From Paludibacter sp. UBA6032 (lineage in GTDB: Bacteria > Bacteroidota > Bacteroidia > Bacteroidales > Paludibacteraceae), in assembly GCA_002427885.1 (NCBI GenBank), contig DIZI01000018.1, positions 50,996-114,995 on the forward strand: DNA of 64,000 bases, given 5' to 3'. Shown here piece by piece: positions 47,053 to 54,972 of this stretch (its first letter is position 1; each line of letters opens with the position of its first letter). The position numbers and the translations under genes are program-made. A model generated the notes under the pieces. That model searched no databases and had not been told where the DNA came from. It was given only the letters and a program-made list of their open reading frames with translations.

Positions 47053-49257
47053 CTACTTAATTTGAATTGAAACACTGCTCTTTACATCATTTGATGAGGC
47101 AGCATTACGCAATACAAATTCTCCAGGTTCAACGGTCCAACTTTGTGTTGTCTCGTTGTAAAATGCCATATCTTTTACCTTAATTTCCAATTCAATTGTT
47201 TGAGTTTCGCCCGCTTTCAGAAATACCTTTTTGAATGCTTTCAATTCCTTTACGGGTCGCATGACCGTTGCTTTAGGTTCCGAAACATAAACCTGAGTTG
47301 CTTCTGCTCCATCAACTTTACCGGTATTTTTCAGGGTAAACGATACTTTTACTGTTTCATCGGGAGTATACAATTTTTTATCGGTCGTAATTTTACCATA
47401 TTCGAAAGTTGTATAGGACAAACCATAACCAAAAGCAAACAAAGGCGTAATTTTTTTAGTATCAAACCAACGATAACCAACTAAAATATCATCTTTATAT
47501 TCCTCTTTCCCATCTAGGCCGGGATACGAAATTTGCCCGAATGAAATGGCGGCATTGTCATCCAGTTTTTTTGGAAAGGAGAACGGCAATTTACCGGATG
47601 GATTTACTTCACCCGAAAGTACATTTGCGATGGCATTACCCGCTTCGGAGCCCAGATACCAGGCTTGAACTATGGCCGGAACTTCATTTACCCATGGCAT
47701 TGACACGGCATTGCCACTCAGCAAAATAACAGCCACATTTTTATTCGCTTTCAGTAAAGCTGCTATCAATTTATCCTGACCAAATGGTAAATCCATCGAT
47801 TTACGGTCAGCGCCTTCGCTATCCTGAAAATGGTTTTTATTCAGTCCTCCGATAAACAAAACTACATCTGCATCCTTTGCTGTTGCAACTGCAGCGTTTA
47901 TCAATGAATCTGCATTTTGCTGACTACCAACCTCCTTATTGTATTCATTTTCTCCGGATGCGTAACCTTTTGAAAAGGTAATATGATCTTTGCCATATTT
48001 TTGAATTAATCCCTTCAGCGGGCTAACTTCGTAGGCAACTTTTAGCGACGATGATCCGCCGCCAATGACTAAACTTCGGGTGGCATTTTCACCAATAACA
48101 GCAATTTTCTGATATTTTCCAACCGGAATAGGGAAGAATTGTTTGTTATTTTTCAATAGTACTATCCCTTCTTCAGCAATTTTACGGGAAGCCTCTGAAT
48201 GCTCCGGACTTACAAATTTACCAAAAGGGTGGTCAGCACTCATGGTGGTTCTGAAAATCAAACGTAAAATTCTACGAACTTTATCATTTAATACTGATTC
48301 ACTGTACTTTCCTGATTTCAAACCTCTCAAATAAGGATTTGCCAGGTAATATTCGGAATAAGGTGAAGTACCGTCTGTTGTCAAACCATTCGTAGAAGTT
48401 CCCATTTCTAAATCTAGACCATTGTTTACAGCCTGGTCGGTATTATGAACACCCCCCCAATCGCTAATGACAACTCCGTCAAATTTCCAGTCTGTTTTCA
48501 AAATCTTGTTCAATAATAAATCGTTGTGGCAGCAATGCACGCCACGAAACTGATTGTACGAACCCATAATTGCCCAGGCTTTACCTTCTTCAACCGCCGC
48601 TTTAAAAGCCGGCAGGTAAATTTCATGCAGAGCCCGGTCACTAACTTCGACATCAACTGACATACGATCAGCTTCCTGATTATTCAACGCAAAATGTTTT
48701 ACACAAGCAGCTACTCCATTTTGCTGAACACCCTGAACATAAGGCACAACAATTCGCGATGACAAGTAAGGATCTTCGCCCATATATTCGAAATTACGAC
48801 CATTGAGCGGAGTGCGATAAATATTCACACCGGGACCTAATAAAACGTTTTTATTGCGATAGCGAGCTTCTTCTCCAATCGTTTTGCCGTATAATAAAGC
48901 CATTTGAGGATTGAAAGAAGCTGCAAGTGAAGTCAGAGCCGGGAATGCAGTACATGAGTCATTCGTCCAACCGGCGCCACTCCATTTATCCCAAAAAACT
49001 TCTTCGCGAATTCCGTGAGGACCGTCATCCGTCCAGACTTCGGGAATTCCAAGGCGGGGAACACCTTTGGAACTAAATTTTGATTGGGCATGGCACATGG
49101 CCACTTTTTCATCAAGCGTCATCAAAGAAAGAGCTTGTTCCACTCTTTTTTCAATGGGTTGTTTTACATCTAAATAAACTGGCTTCTGAGCCCTGGTAAA
49201 ATTTAGAAACAAACTTATGCTTAAAATACCGAAAATAGTAATACGGGTTACTCTCAT
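47053..49257 (-). CDS. GH3 beta-glucosidase-type enzyme
   Basis: 734 residues with a signal peptide (ITIFGILSISLFLNFTRAQ), so periplasmic. The GH3 barrel (about 30-330) has KHFALNNQEADRMSVDVEVS and the nucleophile Asp in GVVISDWGGVHNT (near 264). The C-domain follows (AWYLGSEAGNAIANVLSGE), then a fibronectin III-like domain (about 625-725). There is no PA14 insertion, unlike the GH3 at 14366-16822. It should split beta-glucan oligosaccharides into glucose after import. It is the first gene of the operon, with a promoter at 49462-49492 and a divergent Nudix regulator gene. Confidence 0.93.
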   Translation of the reverse strand: MRVTRITIFGILSISLFLNFTRAQKPVYLDVKQPIEKRVEQALSLMTLDEKVAMCHAQSKFSSKGVPRLGIPEVWTDDGPHGIREEVFWDKWSGAGWTNDSCTAFPALTSLAASFNPQMALLYGKTIGEEARYRNKNVLLGPGVNIYRTPLNGRNFEYMGEDPYLSSRIVVPYVQGVQQNGVAACVKHFALNNQEADRMSVDVEVSDRALHEIYLPAFKAAVEEGKAWAIMGSYNQFRGVHCCHNDLLLNKILKTDWKFDGVVISDWGGVHNTDQAVNNGLDLEMGTSTNGLTTDGTSPYSEYYLANPYLRGLKSGKYSESVLNDKVRRILRLIFRTTMSADHPFGKFVSPEHSEASRKIAEEGIVLLKNNKQFFPIPVGKYQKIAVIGENATRSLVIGGGSSSLKVAYEVSPLKGLIQKYGKDHITFSKGYASGENEYNKEVGSQQNADSLINAAVATAKDADVVLFIGGLNKNHFQDSEGADRKSMDLPFGQDKLIAALLKANKNVAVILLSGNAVSMPWVNEVPAIVQAWYLGSEAGNAIANVLSGEVNPSGKLPFSFPKKLDDNAAISFGQISYPGLDGKEEYKDDILVGYRWFDTKKITPLFAFGYGLSYTTFEYGKITTDKKLYTPDETVKVSFTLKNTGKVDGAEATQVYVSEPKATVMRPVKELKAFKKVFLKAGETQTIELEIKVKDMAFYNETTQSWTVEPGEFVLRNAASSNDVKSSVSIQIK

Positions 49258-49461
49258 TTTTTTATTTTTGGAATTTGATTTGTTTTACTGAATAGTTACA
49301 ATAGGTTGTTACTGAAATTCGCATTTGGGGTCATATAATTCTCCATCAAAGACTTTTTACGAAATTAAACAGGCATTAAATCATTATTTTTCAATCAGAT
49401 ACTTTCATCTTCTGTGAAGATAAAAATCTAAAGTGTCATAATAACAATATGTTTACGGGTG

Positions 49462-49492
49462 CAAATATAAAAGCATTTTTCAGAATACCAAA
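49462..49492 (-). promoter_or_regulatory. Promoter of the GH3-SusC-SusD-SGBP-GH30 operon
   Basis: Minus-strand TATATTTG (49462-49469) matches the -7 consensus, and TTTG (49489-49492) is the -33 element with exactly 19 bases between them. The inferred leader is about 200 bases. A GTGT-N7-ACAC palindrome (49501-49515) lies just upstream. Confidence 0.78.
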
Positions 49493-49500
49493 ATAAAAGT

Positions 49501-49515
49501 GTGTTTTTTTTACAC
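49501..49515. promoter_or_regulatory. Candidate Nudix-regulator operator, copy 1
   Basis: GTGT, seven T, ACAC: a 15-base inverted repeat. Its centre (49508) is 39 bases upstream of the -7 box of the GH3-led operon. It has the same arm sequence and spacing as the copy at 49550-49564. Confidence 0.6.
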
Positions 49516-49549
49516 TAAGTACAAAAATAACTCATAAAACAAACGTAAG

Positions 49550-49564
49550 GTGTAATTTTGACAC
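49550..49564. promoter_or_regulatory. Candidate Nudix-regulator operator, copy 2
   Basis: GTGTAATTTTGACAC, extended by one more pair (G...C) on each side. Its centre (49557) is 38 bases upstream of the regulator's -7 box at 49595. It also contains TAATTTTG (49553-49560), itself a match to TAnnTTTG on the plus strand, so autorepression is an alternative to activation. Confidence 0.6.
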
Positions 49565-49594
49565 CATTTATCTATCTGAGTCATTTTAATTATT

Positions 49595-49602
49595 TATCTT
49601 TG
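49595..49602 (+). promoter_or_regulatory. -7 promoter element of the Nudix regulator gene
   Basis: TATCTTTG matches TAnnTTTG, 29 bases before the ATG at 49631. No TTG occurs 19 bases upstream. Confidence 0.6.
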
Positions 49603-49630
49603 CAAATCCGAAACAAGTATAATAAAAATT

Positions 49631-50383
49631 ATGGAAGAAAATACTTCAAATTTAGATATCGCTATAGAAACTATACCTACAATTTCGGTAGATTGTGTTA
49701 TTTTTGGTTATGATGCAAATGAACTCAAGGTATTGGTCAGAAGAGAAACAGTACCTTACGAAGACAAAGTTTATTTAGAATGGAAGTTTCCGGGGAATCA
49801 TGTTCGCAAAGATGAAGATATTGATGCCACCGCTTCACGTATATTAAAGGAACAAACAGGATTGGAAAATATCTTTGCTAAACAATTCATGGTTTTCTCC
49901 GATCCAAATCGTTTAAAAAGGAGAAAACAGGATTATGAATGGGTAAAACCCCGGTTGCAGGATGACAGAGTTATTACGGTAGGATTCTATTCGTTGGTAA
50001 ACCTGAGCGATGTGGATAACAGCACCATTATTGAAGATGCCAAATGGGCGAATGCATACGAAAACATGGTCTTAATGTTCGACCACAGCGAAATCTTTGA
50101 CGAAGCATTAAAAAAATTGCGCTATGATTTACTTCACGAACCCTTGGTTTTTGAACTGTTACCGGAAAAGTTCACCCTAACCCAAATGCAAAAACTTTAC
50201 GAAGTCATTTTTAATACTACCTACGACAAACGGAATTACCGAAGAAAAGTGAATAAAATGGCATACTTAATTCCTCTTGACGAAATACAAACAGGTGTTT
50301 CCCATAAACCTGCCCGTTTATACAGTTTTGATAGAGAAATGTATGAGAAAACCCGTACCGAAAGGTTTGATTTTAGAATGTAA
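49631..50383 (+). CDS. Nudix-domain transcriptional regulator (NrtR/AraR-type)
   Basis: 250 residues. A Nudix fold (about 15-155: SVDCVIFGYDANELKVLVRR, LEWKFPGNHVRK) is joined to a C-terminal winged helix (about 165-235: FTLTQMQKLYEVIFNTTYDK, NYRRKVNKMAYL). This is the layout of NrtR-type regulators, which in Bacteroidota control sugar genes (AraR). The Nudix box RExxEExG reads RILKEQTG, so two of its acidic residues are replaced and hydrolysis is unlikely. The domain probably senses a sugar or nucleotide ligand. It is divergent from the GH3-led operon, and paired palindromes in the 373-bp gap are candidate binding sites. Confidence 0.88.
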   Translation: MEENTSNLDIAIETIPTISVDCVIFGYDANELKVLVRRETVPYEDKVYLEWKFPGNHVRKDEDIDATASRILKEQTGLENIFAKQFMVFSDPNRLKRRKQDYEWVKPRLQDDRVITVGFYSLVNLSDVDNSTIIEDAKWANAYENMVLMFDHSEIFDEALKKLRYDLLHEPLVFELLPEKFTLTQMQKLYEVIFNTTYDKRNYRRKVNKMAYLIPLDEIQTGVSHKPARLYSFDREMYEKTRTERFDFRM

Positions 50384-50453
50384 TTCAGGAATTTAAAAAA
50401 ACAAAATCATGTCTTAATGAATCTGCCGGGTGAAGTTCCGGTCACTTCTAGTA

Positions 50454-52118
50454 TTATTCTTTGATAAACTTTCCAAAAAAGAAATTACCTCCACCAGCCA
50501 TTTTTAATAGATACATTCCATTTGTTAATCCTGATATATTTATCAGGTCATCTTGATTAGCAGCTAATAGATTTTGTTTCAACGCTATTTTACCATCGAG
50601 TGTGATAAAATCAATTTCATTGTACCCGGTTCCATTTTCAGGCTGTTTAAGTCGAACAAAAGTATGTCCGGGATTGGGCGATAAGTTTACGGTTTCTGAT
50701 TTAATTTCCGAAATTGCGTTTGGGCTTCCTTTCCAAACAAAAGTGGCTGCCGTTGAACCGGGAACTGTATATATAAATGACAGTGAATTCAATACAACTT
50801 TTACCGTTTGTGCGGCACTATTGCCGTTATAAATTACGGATGCTAAGGTTCCATCCAAATTTTGAAAAGTTGCAACCGAAACATTACTCCCAAAAACCGT
50901 ACTTCCAATCCGAATGGCACCTGAATTCACAAATTTAGAAATTTGTCCGATAATATAATACGAAACATTTCGGGTATAACTGGTACTGTTATTTACGGTT
51001 ATGGCACCAAGGCAAGTTGAACAACCACCCGGAGTATGAGGTCCGAGACTCGCATTGTTGGCAAGATTCCATTCAATAACTGTTTTTGCCCAATTATTGG
51101 CTGATCCGAGTACAACATTTTGTAAATGCCAACCCAGATCACCCGAAAAGCTACCGTTGGATGCTGTATATTGTTCTGTAAAATACACATTTTTATTCGT
51201 GGCATTCCTAACAGTTGTCAGGGCTGAAATATTTCCGGCGTATAAATGAAATGCTGCACCATCAACATAACTGCTGTTATTACAAACATCAATGGGATAA
51301 GCCGTATTGTCACAATTATGATCAAAAGCAATGATCTTAACGGATGAATAACCTGCATTTGCCATAGTAGGTCCCAAATTGTTATTGATAAAGTTCTTTT
51401 CCTCCGTGGAAGTCATAGTCATGCTCGGTTCATTATTTGGATTTTCCGGTTCGTTCTGTGGAGTTATGCCCCAAACGGTTATACCCTGTGATTTCATCGC
51501 ATCCAGATATTTTACAAAATAATTGGCATAGGCCGCATAGTAATTTGTTTTTAAACTTCCACCAACCCAACTGCCGTTCGTTTTCATCCATCTTGGAGCC
51601 GACCACGGAGTTGCCAGGATTTTAATGTCCGAATTAATTACAAGTATTTTTTTCAAAAGAGGTATAAGGTAATTCATATCCGGACCTGCAAGACTAAAAT
51701 TCACCATATTGACATCCCCCGATGTTTCGTTGTAACTATAATCGGAAGAACTCAAATCGGAAGCGCCAATGCTTATTCGCAATACAGAAATTCCCAAACC
51801 GGTCGATTTATCAAATAATTCTTTAAGCAAAGCCGTTTGTTGGGAGGAATTCAAGATATTTATAGCTTCGGCACTTCCTTCCGTTAAACAAAACCCAAAA
51901 CCATCCATGTTTTGAAAAGTCGTAGCCGGATATAAATTGATTGTGACATTTGCGGACGAAGTATTTGTTCCGAAATTTACAGCACTTTGAGTCTGAAGCA
52001 ATTTACTTTTGTCTCCGCTGGTTAACCAGGGTGTTACTGATTGAGAATTAAGAGGCAAAAGTTTTAGAAAAAAGAATAAAACAATCAGGCAAAAAGAACT
52101 TATTCTATTTAAGTACAT
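50454..52118 (-). CDS. GH30 glycoside hydrolase with T9SS sorting domain
   Basis: 554 residues from the ATG ending at 52118. A longer frame to 52163 puts 15 extra residues before a clear signal peptide (SFCLIVLFFFLKLLPLNSQ) and is rejected. GH30 motifs: FQNMDGFGFCLTEGSAEAI, TPWSAPRWMKTNGSW, the acid/base Glu in GITPQNEPENPN (near 221) and the nucleophile in VYFTEQYTASNG (near 314). A T9SS type A domain (about 475-554, LSPNPGHTFVRL to FGKFIKE) closes it. It is homologous to the GH30 lipoprotein encoded at 39275-40753 but is exported by another route. It probably makes the first cuts in extracellular beta-glucan. Confidence 0.91.
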   Translation of the reverse strand: MYLNRISSFCLIVLFFFLKLLPLNSQSVTPWLTSGDKSKLLQTQSAVNFGTNTSSANVTINLYPATTFQNMDGFGFCLTEGSAEAINILNSSQQTALLKELFDKSTGLGISVLRISIGASDLSSSDYSYNETSGDVNMVNFSLAGPDMNYLIPLLKKILVINSDIKILATPWSAPRWMKTNGSWVGGSLKTNYYAAYANYFVKYLDAMKSQGITVWGITPQNEPENPNNEPSMTMTSTEEKNFINNNLGPTMANAGYSSVKIIAFDHNCDNTAYPIDVCNNSSYVDGAAFHLYAGNISALTTVRNATNKNVYFTEQYTASNGSFSGDLGWHLQNVVLGSANNWAKTVIEWNLANNASLGPHTPGGCSTCLGAITVNNSTSYTRNVSYYIIGQISKFVNSGAIRIGSTVFGSNVSVATFQNLDGTLASVIYNGNSAAQTVKVVLNSLSFIYTVPGSTAATFVWKGSPNAISEIKSETVNLSPNPGHTFVRLKQPENGTGYNEIDFITLDGKIALKQNLLAANQDDLINISGLTNGMYLLKMAGGGNFFFGKFIKE

Positions 52119-52185
52119 GGCTTTGCGATTTAGTTGGTAATTTAAATTTATAGAAAGTGTCAATTAAACAATATCTAAGCTTTTG

Positions 52186-52216
52186 CAAATGTAGTTTGAA
52201 TTTTATAAACCACAAA
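52186..52216 (-). promoter_or_regulatory. Promoter of the T9SS GH30 gene
   Basis: Minus-strand TACATTTG (52186-52193) with TTTTG from 52213, separated by 19 bases: a full match to the Bacteroides -7/-33 pattern. No GTGT-N7-ACAC palindrome is present nearby. Confidence 0.72.
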
Positions 52217-52251
52217 ATAAAGACCAAATTATCAGTATATCCTCAAAATAA

Positions 52252-52273
52252 AAAACCCGAACCGGACGGTTCG
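52252..52273 (-). terminator. Terminator of the SemiSWEET gene
   Basis: CGAACCG / CGGTTCG stem (52258-52273) followed on the minus strand by GGG and a T-run (complement of 52245-52255). It lies 36 bases after the stop codon. Confidence 0.75.
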
Positions 52274-52308
52274 AGTTCATTATTTCTAATAAAAAGAATT
52301 ACTAAATT

Positions 52309-52590
52309 TTAGATTGCCAGTTTATCTTTACCGGTCAACGTGTTTTTCAGTTTGATAATAAAAATATAAACGATAGGGATTAATGACAATGCATTTGCTG
52401 AAATAAGGGGAAAATCATTGAGCATGATACCATACACGAGCCAAAGAGAGATTGCCACAACGACTATACAATACATCATCAATGAAATACTATGTGTATC
52501 CTGTGAACGAAAAACTTTTATCGCCTGTGGAAATTGATTTAAAACGGATAACAAAGAAGCTAGAAAACCGACAATCGATAATGCTGACAT
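52309..52590 (-). CDS. SemiSWEET sugar transporter
   Basis: 93 residues with three hydrophobic helices, the SemiSWEET size. The PQ-loop motif is in VLNQFPQAIKVFRSQDTHS, followed by two more helices (YCIVVVAISLWLVYGIML, LSLIPIVYIFIIKL). SemiSWEETs work as dimers for facilitated transport of sugars across the inner membrane. It lies next to the beta-glucan locus but has its own terminator, so a shared role is only suggested by position. Confidence 0.88.
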   Translation of the reverse strand: MSALSIVGFLASLLSVLNQFPQAIKVFRSQDTHSISLMMYCIVVVAISLWLVYGIMLNDFPLISANALSLIPIVYIFIIKLKNTLTGKDKLAI

Positions 52591-52693
52591 AGTGTTTTAT
52601 ATTTAAATTGATTTGGCCACAAAAATAGAAAAGAAATTGGATAAATCAATCGTCAATAAAAAAAATACTTATTTCTGTAAAAATCTAAATCAA

Positions 52694-52743
52694 ATAAAAC
52701 CAGCGAGAGTTTCATCCAAAAATGACACTCTCGCTGGTTTTAT
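52694..52743 (-). terminator. Terminator of the S41 protease gene
   Basis: Perfect 17-bp stem (ATAAAACCAGCGAGAGT and its complement) with a 16-base loop. It lies 56 bases after the stop codon of the S41 gene and upstream of the SemiSWEET gene. Confidence 0.85.
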
Positions 52744-52799
52744 TTATAATTCTGTGAGCTGAAATGATCATATCAGGAATTCAATCATCTTAAACCGGA

Positions 52800-54413
52800 T
52801 TATTTTTTCTTCTTATTCATTTCTTGCAACGCTTTCTTTACTGTCATATCGTCCTTGTAAAGTAAAGGGTAAAAATCAGCATCTCCCAAAGTATTCCTTG
52901 AAATATAAGCTTTGAGTTGTTCGAGTATGAATTTTTTGGAAGTATTTATTTCTTTCCAGTTAGCAACAACAGATTTTGAAGTTGCAAAAGCTACAAATTT
53001 AGTCAGCAGATCCTGTTGATCCAAATACGTATCCATTTGCATCCAGTTTTTCATTTTCTTTAATGTTGACCGGTTTTTGTCTGCATATTGAAATGCATAT
53101 TGATACAGATAACCATAATTGATTATTTTATTCAAATAAGGAGTATAATCTGAAGTATCTCGGGGTACAAAAATGTCCGGCATTATTCCACCTCCTCCGT
53201 AAACCGTACGACCACCTACCGTTTTATATTTAAGAGAATCATCCATGTGTATGCTGTCCCTTGAATCGAATTCACCGTGTTTAAAACGGTTCAAAATATC
53301 CATTTCATAAGCTTCTGATTTTCCCTTCTCATAATACTTCTGAATGCATCGACCTGAAGGCGTATAATAACGTGCTACCGTAAGACGTATAGCAGATCCA
53401 TCTGACAATCCCATTTGCTGTTGAACCAATCCCTTCCCAAATGATCGGCGTCCTATAATTAACCCCCTGTCATTATCCTGAATAGCACCCGAAAATATTT
53501 CGCTGGCTGAAGCAGAAAACTCATCAATCAGTACAATAACCGGCGAATTAATACAACTTCCTTTACCATCCGATTTGGATTCAAATCGTGGGTAAGCATT
53601 CCCTTTTGCGTAAACAATCATTCGACCGGCAGGTAAAAATTCATTCACCATATTAATAGCCTGATCCATTAATCCTCCCGGATTTTCACGCAAATCTATA
53701 ATAAACTTTTTCGCTCCCTGATTTTTTAATTTAGCAATAGCATTTAAAAATTCGGAGTACGTTTTTTCTGCAAATTTATTTACTTTAATAAACCCAATCT
53801 GAGGTTCAATCATATAGGCTATATCAACGGAATTAACCGGAATTTCTCCGCGGGTAATGGTATAGTGTAATATTTCGGAAGTGTTATTTCGACGAATTCC
53901 AAGTTTTACTTTTGATTTTTCAGGTCCGCGAAGTTTTTTCAGCACTTTCTCATTTGTAATAGTTTTCCCGACAAAAGCAGAATCGTCAACCTGCACAATT
54001 CTGTCACCGGCCAGTAAACCGACTTTTTCGGACGGACCTCCATTCACTATGGCAACAACCATTACAGTATCATTCTGAATATTGAATTGAACCCCAATGC
54101 CACTAAAACTGCCTTCCAATTCTTCGTTTACCTTTTGCAAATCGGATGCAGGAATGTAAACCGAATGCGGATCAAGTTTTGAAACCATATCGGTCATCAT
54201 TTCTTCCGTCATCAAGTTAGTATTTACAGAATCGACATATTGAGTTTTAATAATGGATAGCAACTCATCAATCTTGCTGTGTGCTCCCGAGCGTGAAAAA
54301 GCTCCGGAAAGTCCCGAACCAATGTGTCGAACAGATAGCATATTCCCTAAGAGTAAACCACTTAGGACGGAAATAAAAACAACCAAAACCAGCAATAAAT
54401 TCTTTTTATTCAT
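52800..54413 (-). CDS. S41 family C-terminal processing peptidase (CtpA/Prc-like)
   Basis: 537 residues from the ATG ending at 54413, with an N-terminal membrane anchor (NLLLVLVVFISVLSGLLLG). A PDZ domain (about 75-165, SFSGIGVQFNIQND, GLLAGDRIVQVDD) is followed by the S41 protease domain. The catalytic Ser is in DEFSASASEIFSGA (near 299) and the Lys in GRRSFGKGLVQQQ (near 324). It should trim or degrade periplasmic proteins. A longer start at 54455 falls exactly on a perfect 10-bp inverted repeat and adds no recognised sequence, so the shorter start is preferred. Confidence 0.92.
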   Translation of the reverse strand: MNKKNLLLVLVVFISVLSGLLLGNMLSVRHIGSGLSGAFSRSGAHSKIDELLSIIKTQYVDSVNTNLMTEEMMTDMVSKLDPHSVYIPASDLQKVNEELEGSFSGIGVQFNIQNDTVMVVAIVNGGPSEKVGLLAGDRIVQVDDSAFVGKTITNEKVLKKLRGPEKSKVKLGIRRNNTSEILHYTITRGEIPVNSVDIAYMIEPQIGFIKVNKFAEKTYSEFLNAIAKLKNQGAKKFIIDLRENPGGLMDQAINMVNEFLPAGRMIVYAKGNAYPRFESKSDGKGSCINSPVIVLIDEFSASASEIFSGAIQDNDRGLIIGRRSFGKGLVQQQMGLSDGSAIRLTVARYYTPSGRCIQKYYEKGKSEAYEMDILNRFKHGEFDSRDSIHMDDSLKYKTVGGRTVYGGGGIMPDIFVPRDTSDYTPYLNKIINYGYLYQYAFQYADKNRSTLKKMKNWMQMDTYLDQQDLLTKFVAFATSKSVVANWKEINTSKKFILEQLKAYISRNTLGDADFYPLLYKDDMTVKKALQEMNKKKK

Positions 54414-54427
54414 TTTTTTATAGTCAA

Positions 54428-54455
54428 ATGCCATTAGTCTGATATCTAATGGCAT
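54428..54455. repeat. Perfect inverted repeat between the dCMP deaminase and S41 protease genes
   Basis: ATGCCATTAG (54428-54437) and CTAATGGCAT (54446-54455) form a 10-bp perfect hairpin with an 8-base loop, 15 bases before the S41 start codon. No T-run follows, so it looks more like a leader hairpin or operator than a terminator. Confidence 0.55.
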
Positions 54456-54495
54456 AAATTAATATTTTGATAGTTGAAAAAAAAACAGAATGAGA

Positions 54496-54930
54496 TTACT
54501 CTACCGGAAGTTCGAGAAAAACCACTTCTATTTTAGCACGTTCCAACAGTTCAACCCCATCCATAATGCGGTATTTCTCGCCATAAACCACCCTCTTTAT
54601 TCCGGATTGCACAATTAATTTTGCACATTCGATGCAGGGTGAGGCAGTTACATACAAAGTTGCGTTATCACTGCTATTGTGTGAACGGGCAACTTTGCTG
54701 ATGGCATTGGCTTCGGCGTGTAGAACATAAGGTTTAGATACATTGTTCTCATCTTCACATTTATTTTCAAATCCCGACGGTGTTCCATTGTAACCATCCG
54801 AAATAATCATCTTGTTTTTTACCAATAAAGCACCTACTTTTCTTCTTTCACAGTAGGAGTTTTCTGCCCAGATACGAGCCATACGCATATATCGTTGATC
54901 TAATAAAAGTTGTTTCTCTGTCATATTCAA
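54496..54930 (-). CDS. Deoxycytidylate deaminase family protein
   Basis: 144-residue zinc deaminase converting dCMP to dUMP for thymidylate synthesis. Zinc and proton-transfer residues are in LHAEANAISKVA (His and Glu) and SPCIECAKLIV (two Cys). GYNGTPSGFENKCED is the substrate-side motif of the ComEB/dCMP deaminase group. It lies 42 bases after mpl and is probably cotranscribed with it. A start two codons later is equally possible. Confidence 0.9.
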   Translation of the reverse strand: MNMTEKQLLLDQRYMRMARIWAENSYCERRKVGALLVKNKMIISDGYNGTPSGFENKCEDENNVSKPYVLHAEANAISKVARSHNSSDNATLYVTASPCIECAKLIVQSGIKRVVYGEKYRIMDGVELLERAKIEVVFLELPVE

Positions 54931-54972
54931 ATCTTGTTTTTTGCCTGAAGGAGTGTTATTAAATTTCGTCCC

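Noticed and set aside
47143..47484. Plus-strand reading frame of 113 residues inside the GH3 gene
   Set aside because: Antisense shadow of a well-supported GH3 coding region; cysteine- and phenylalanine-rich composition is typical of antisense reading.
49553..49560. TAATTTTG as the main promoter of the Nudix gene
   Set aside because: It matches the consensus but lies inside the candidate operator, and TATCTTTG at 49595 is closer to the start codon. It is kept only as an alternative in the operator entry.
50384..50453. Terminator between the Nudix and T9SS GH30 genes
   Set aside because: Only 5-bp pairing was found in the gap, with no T-run.
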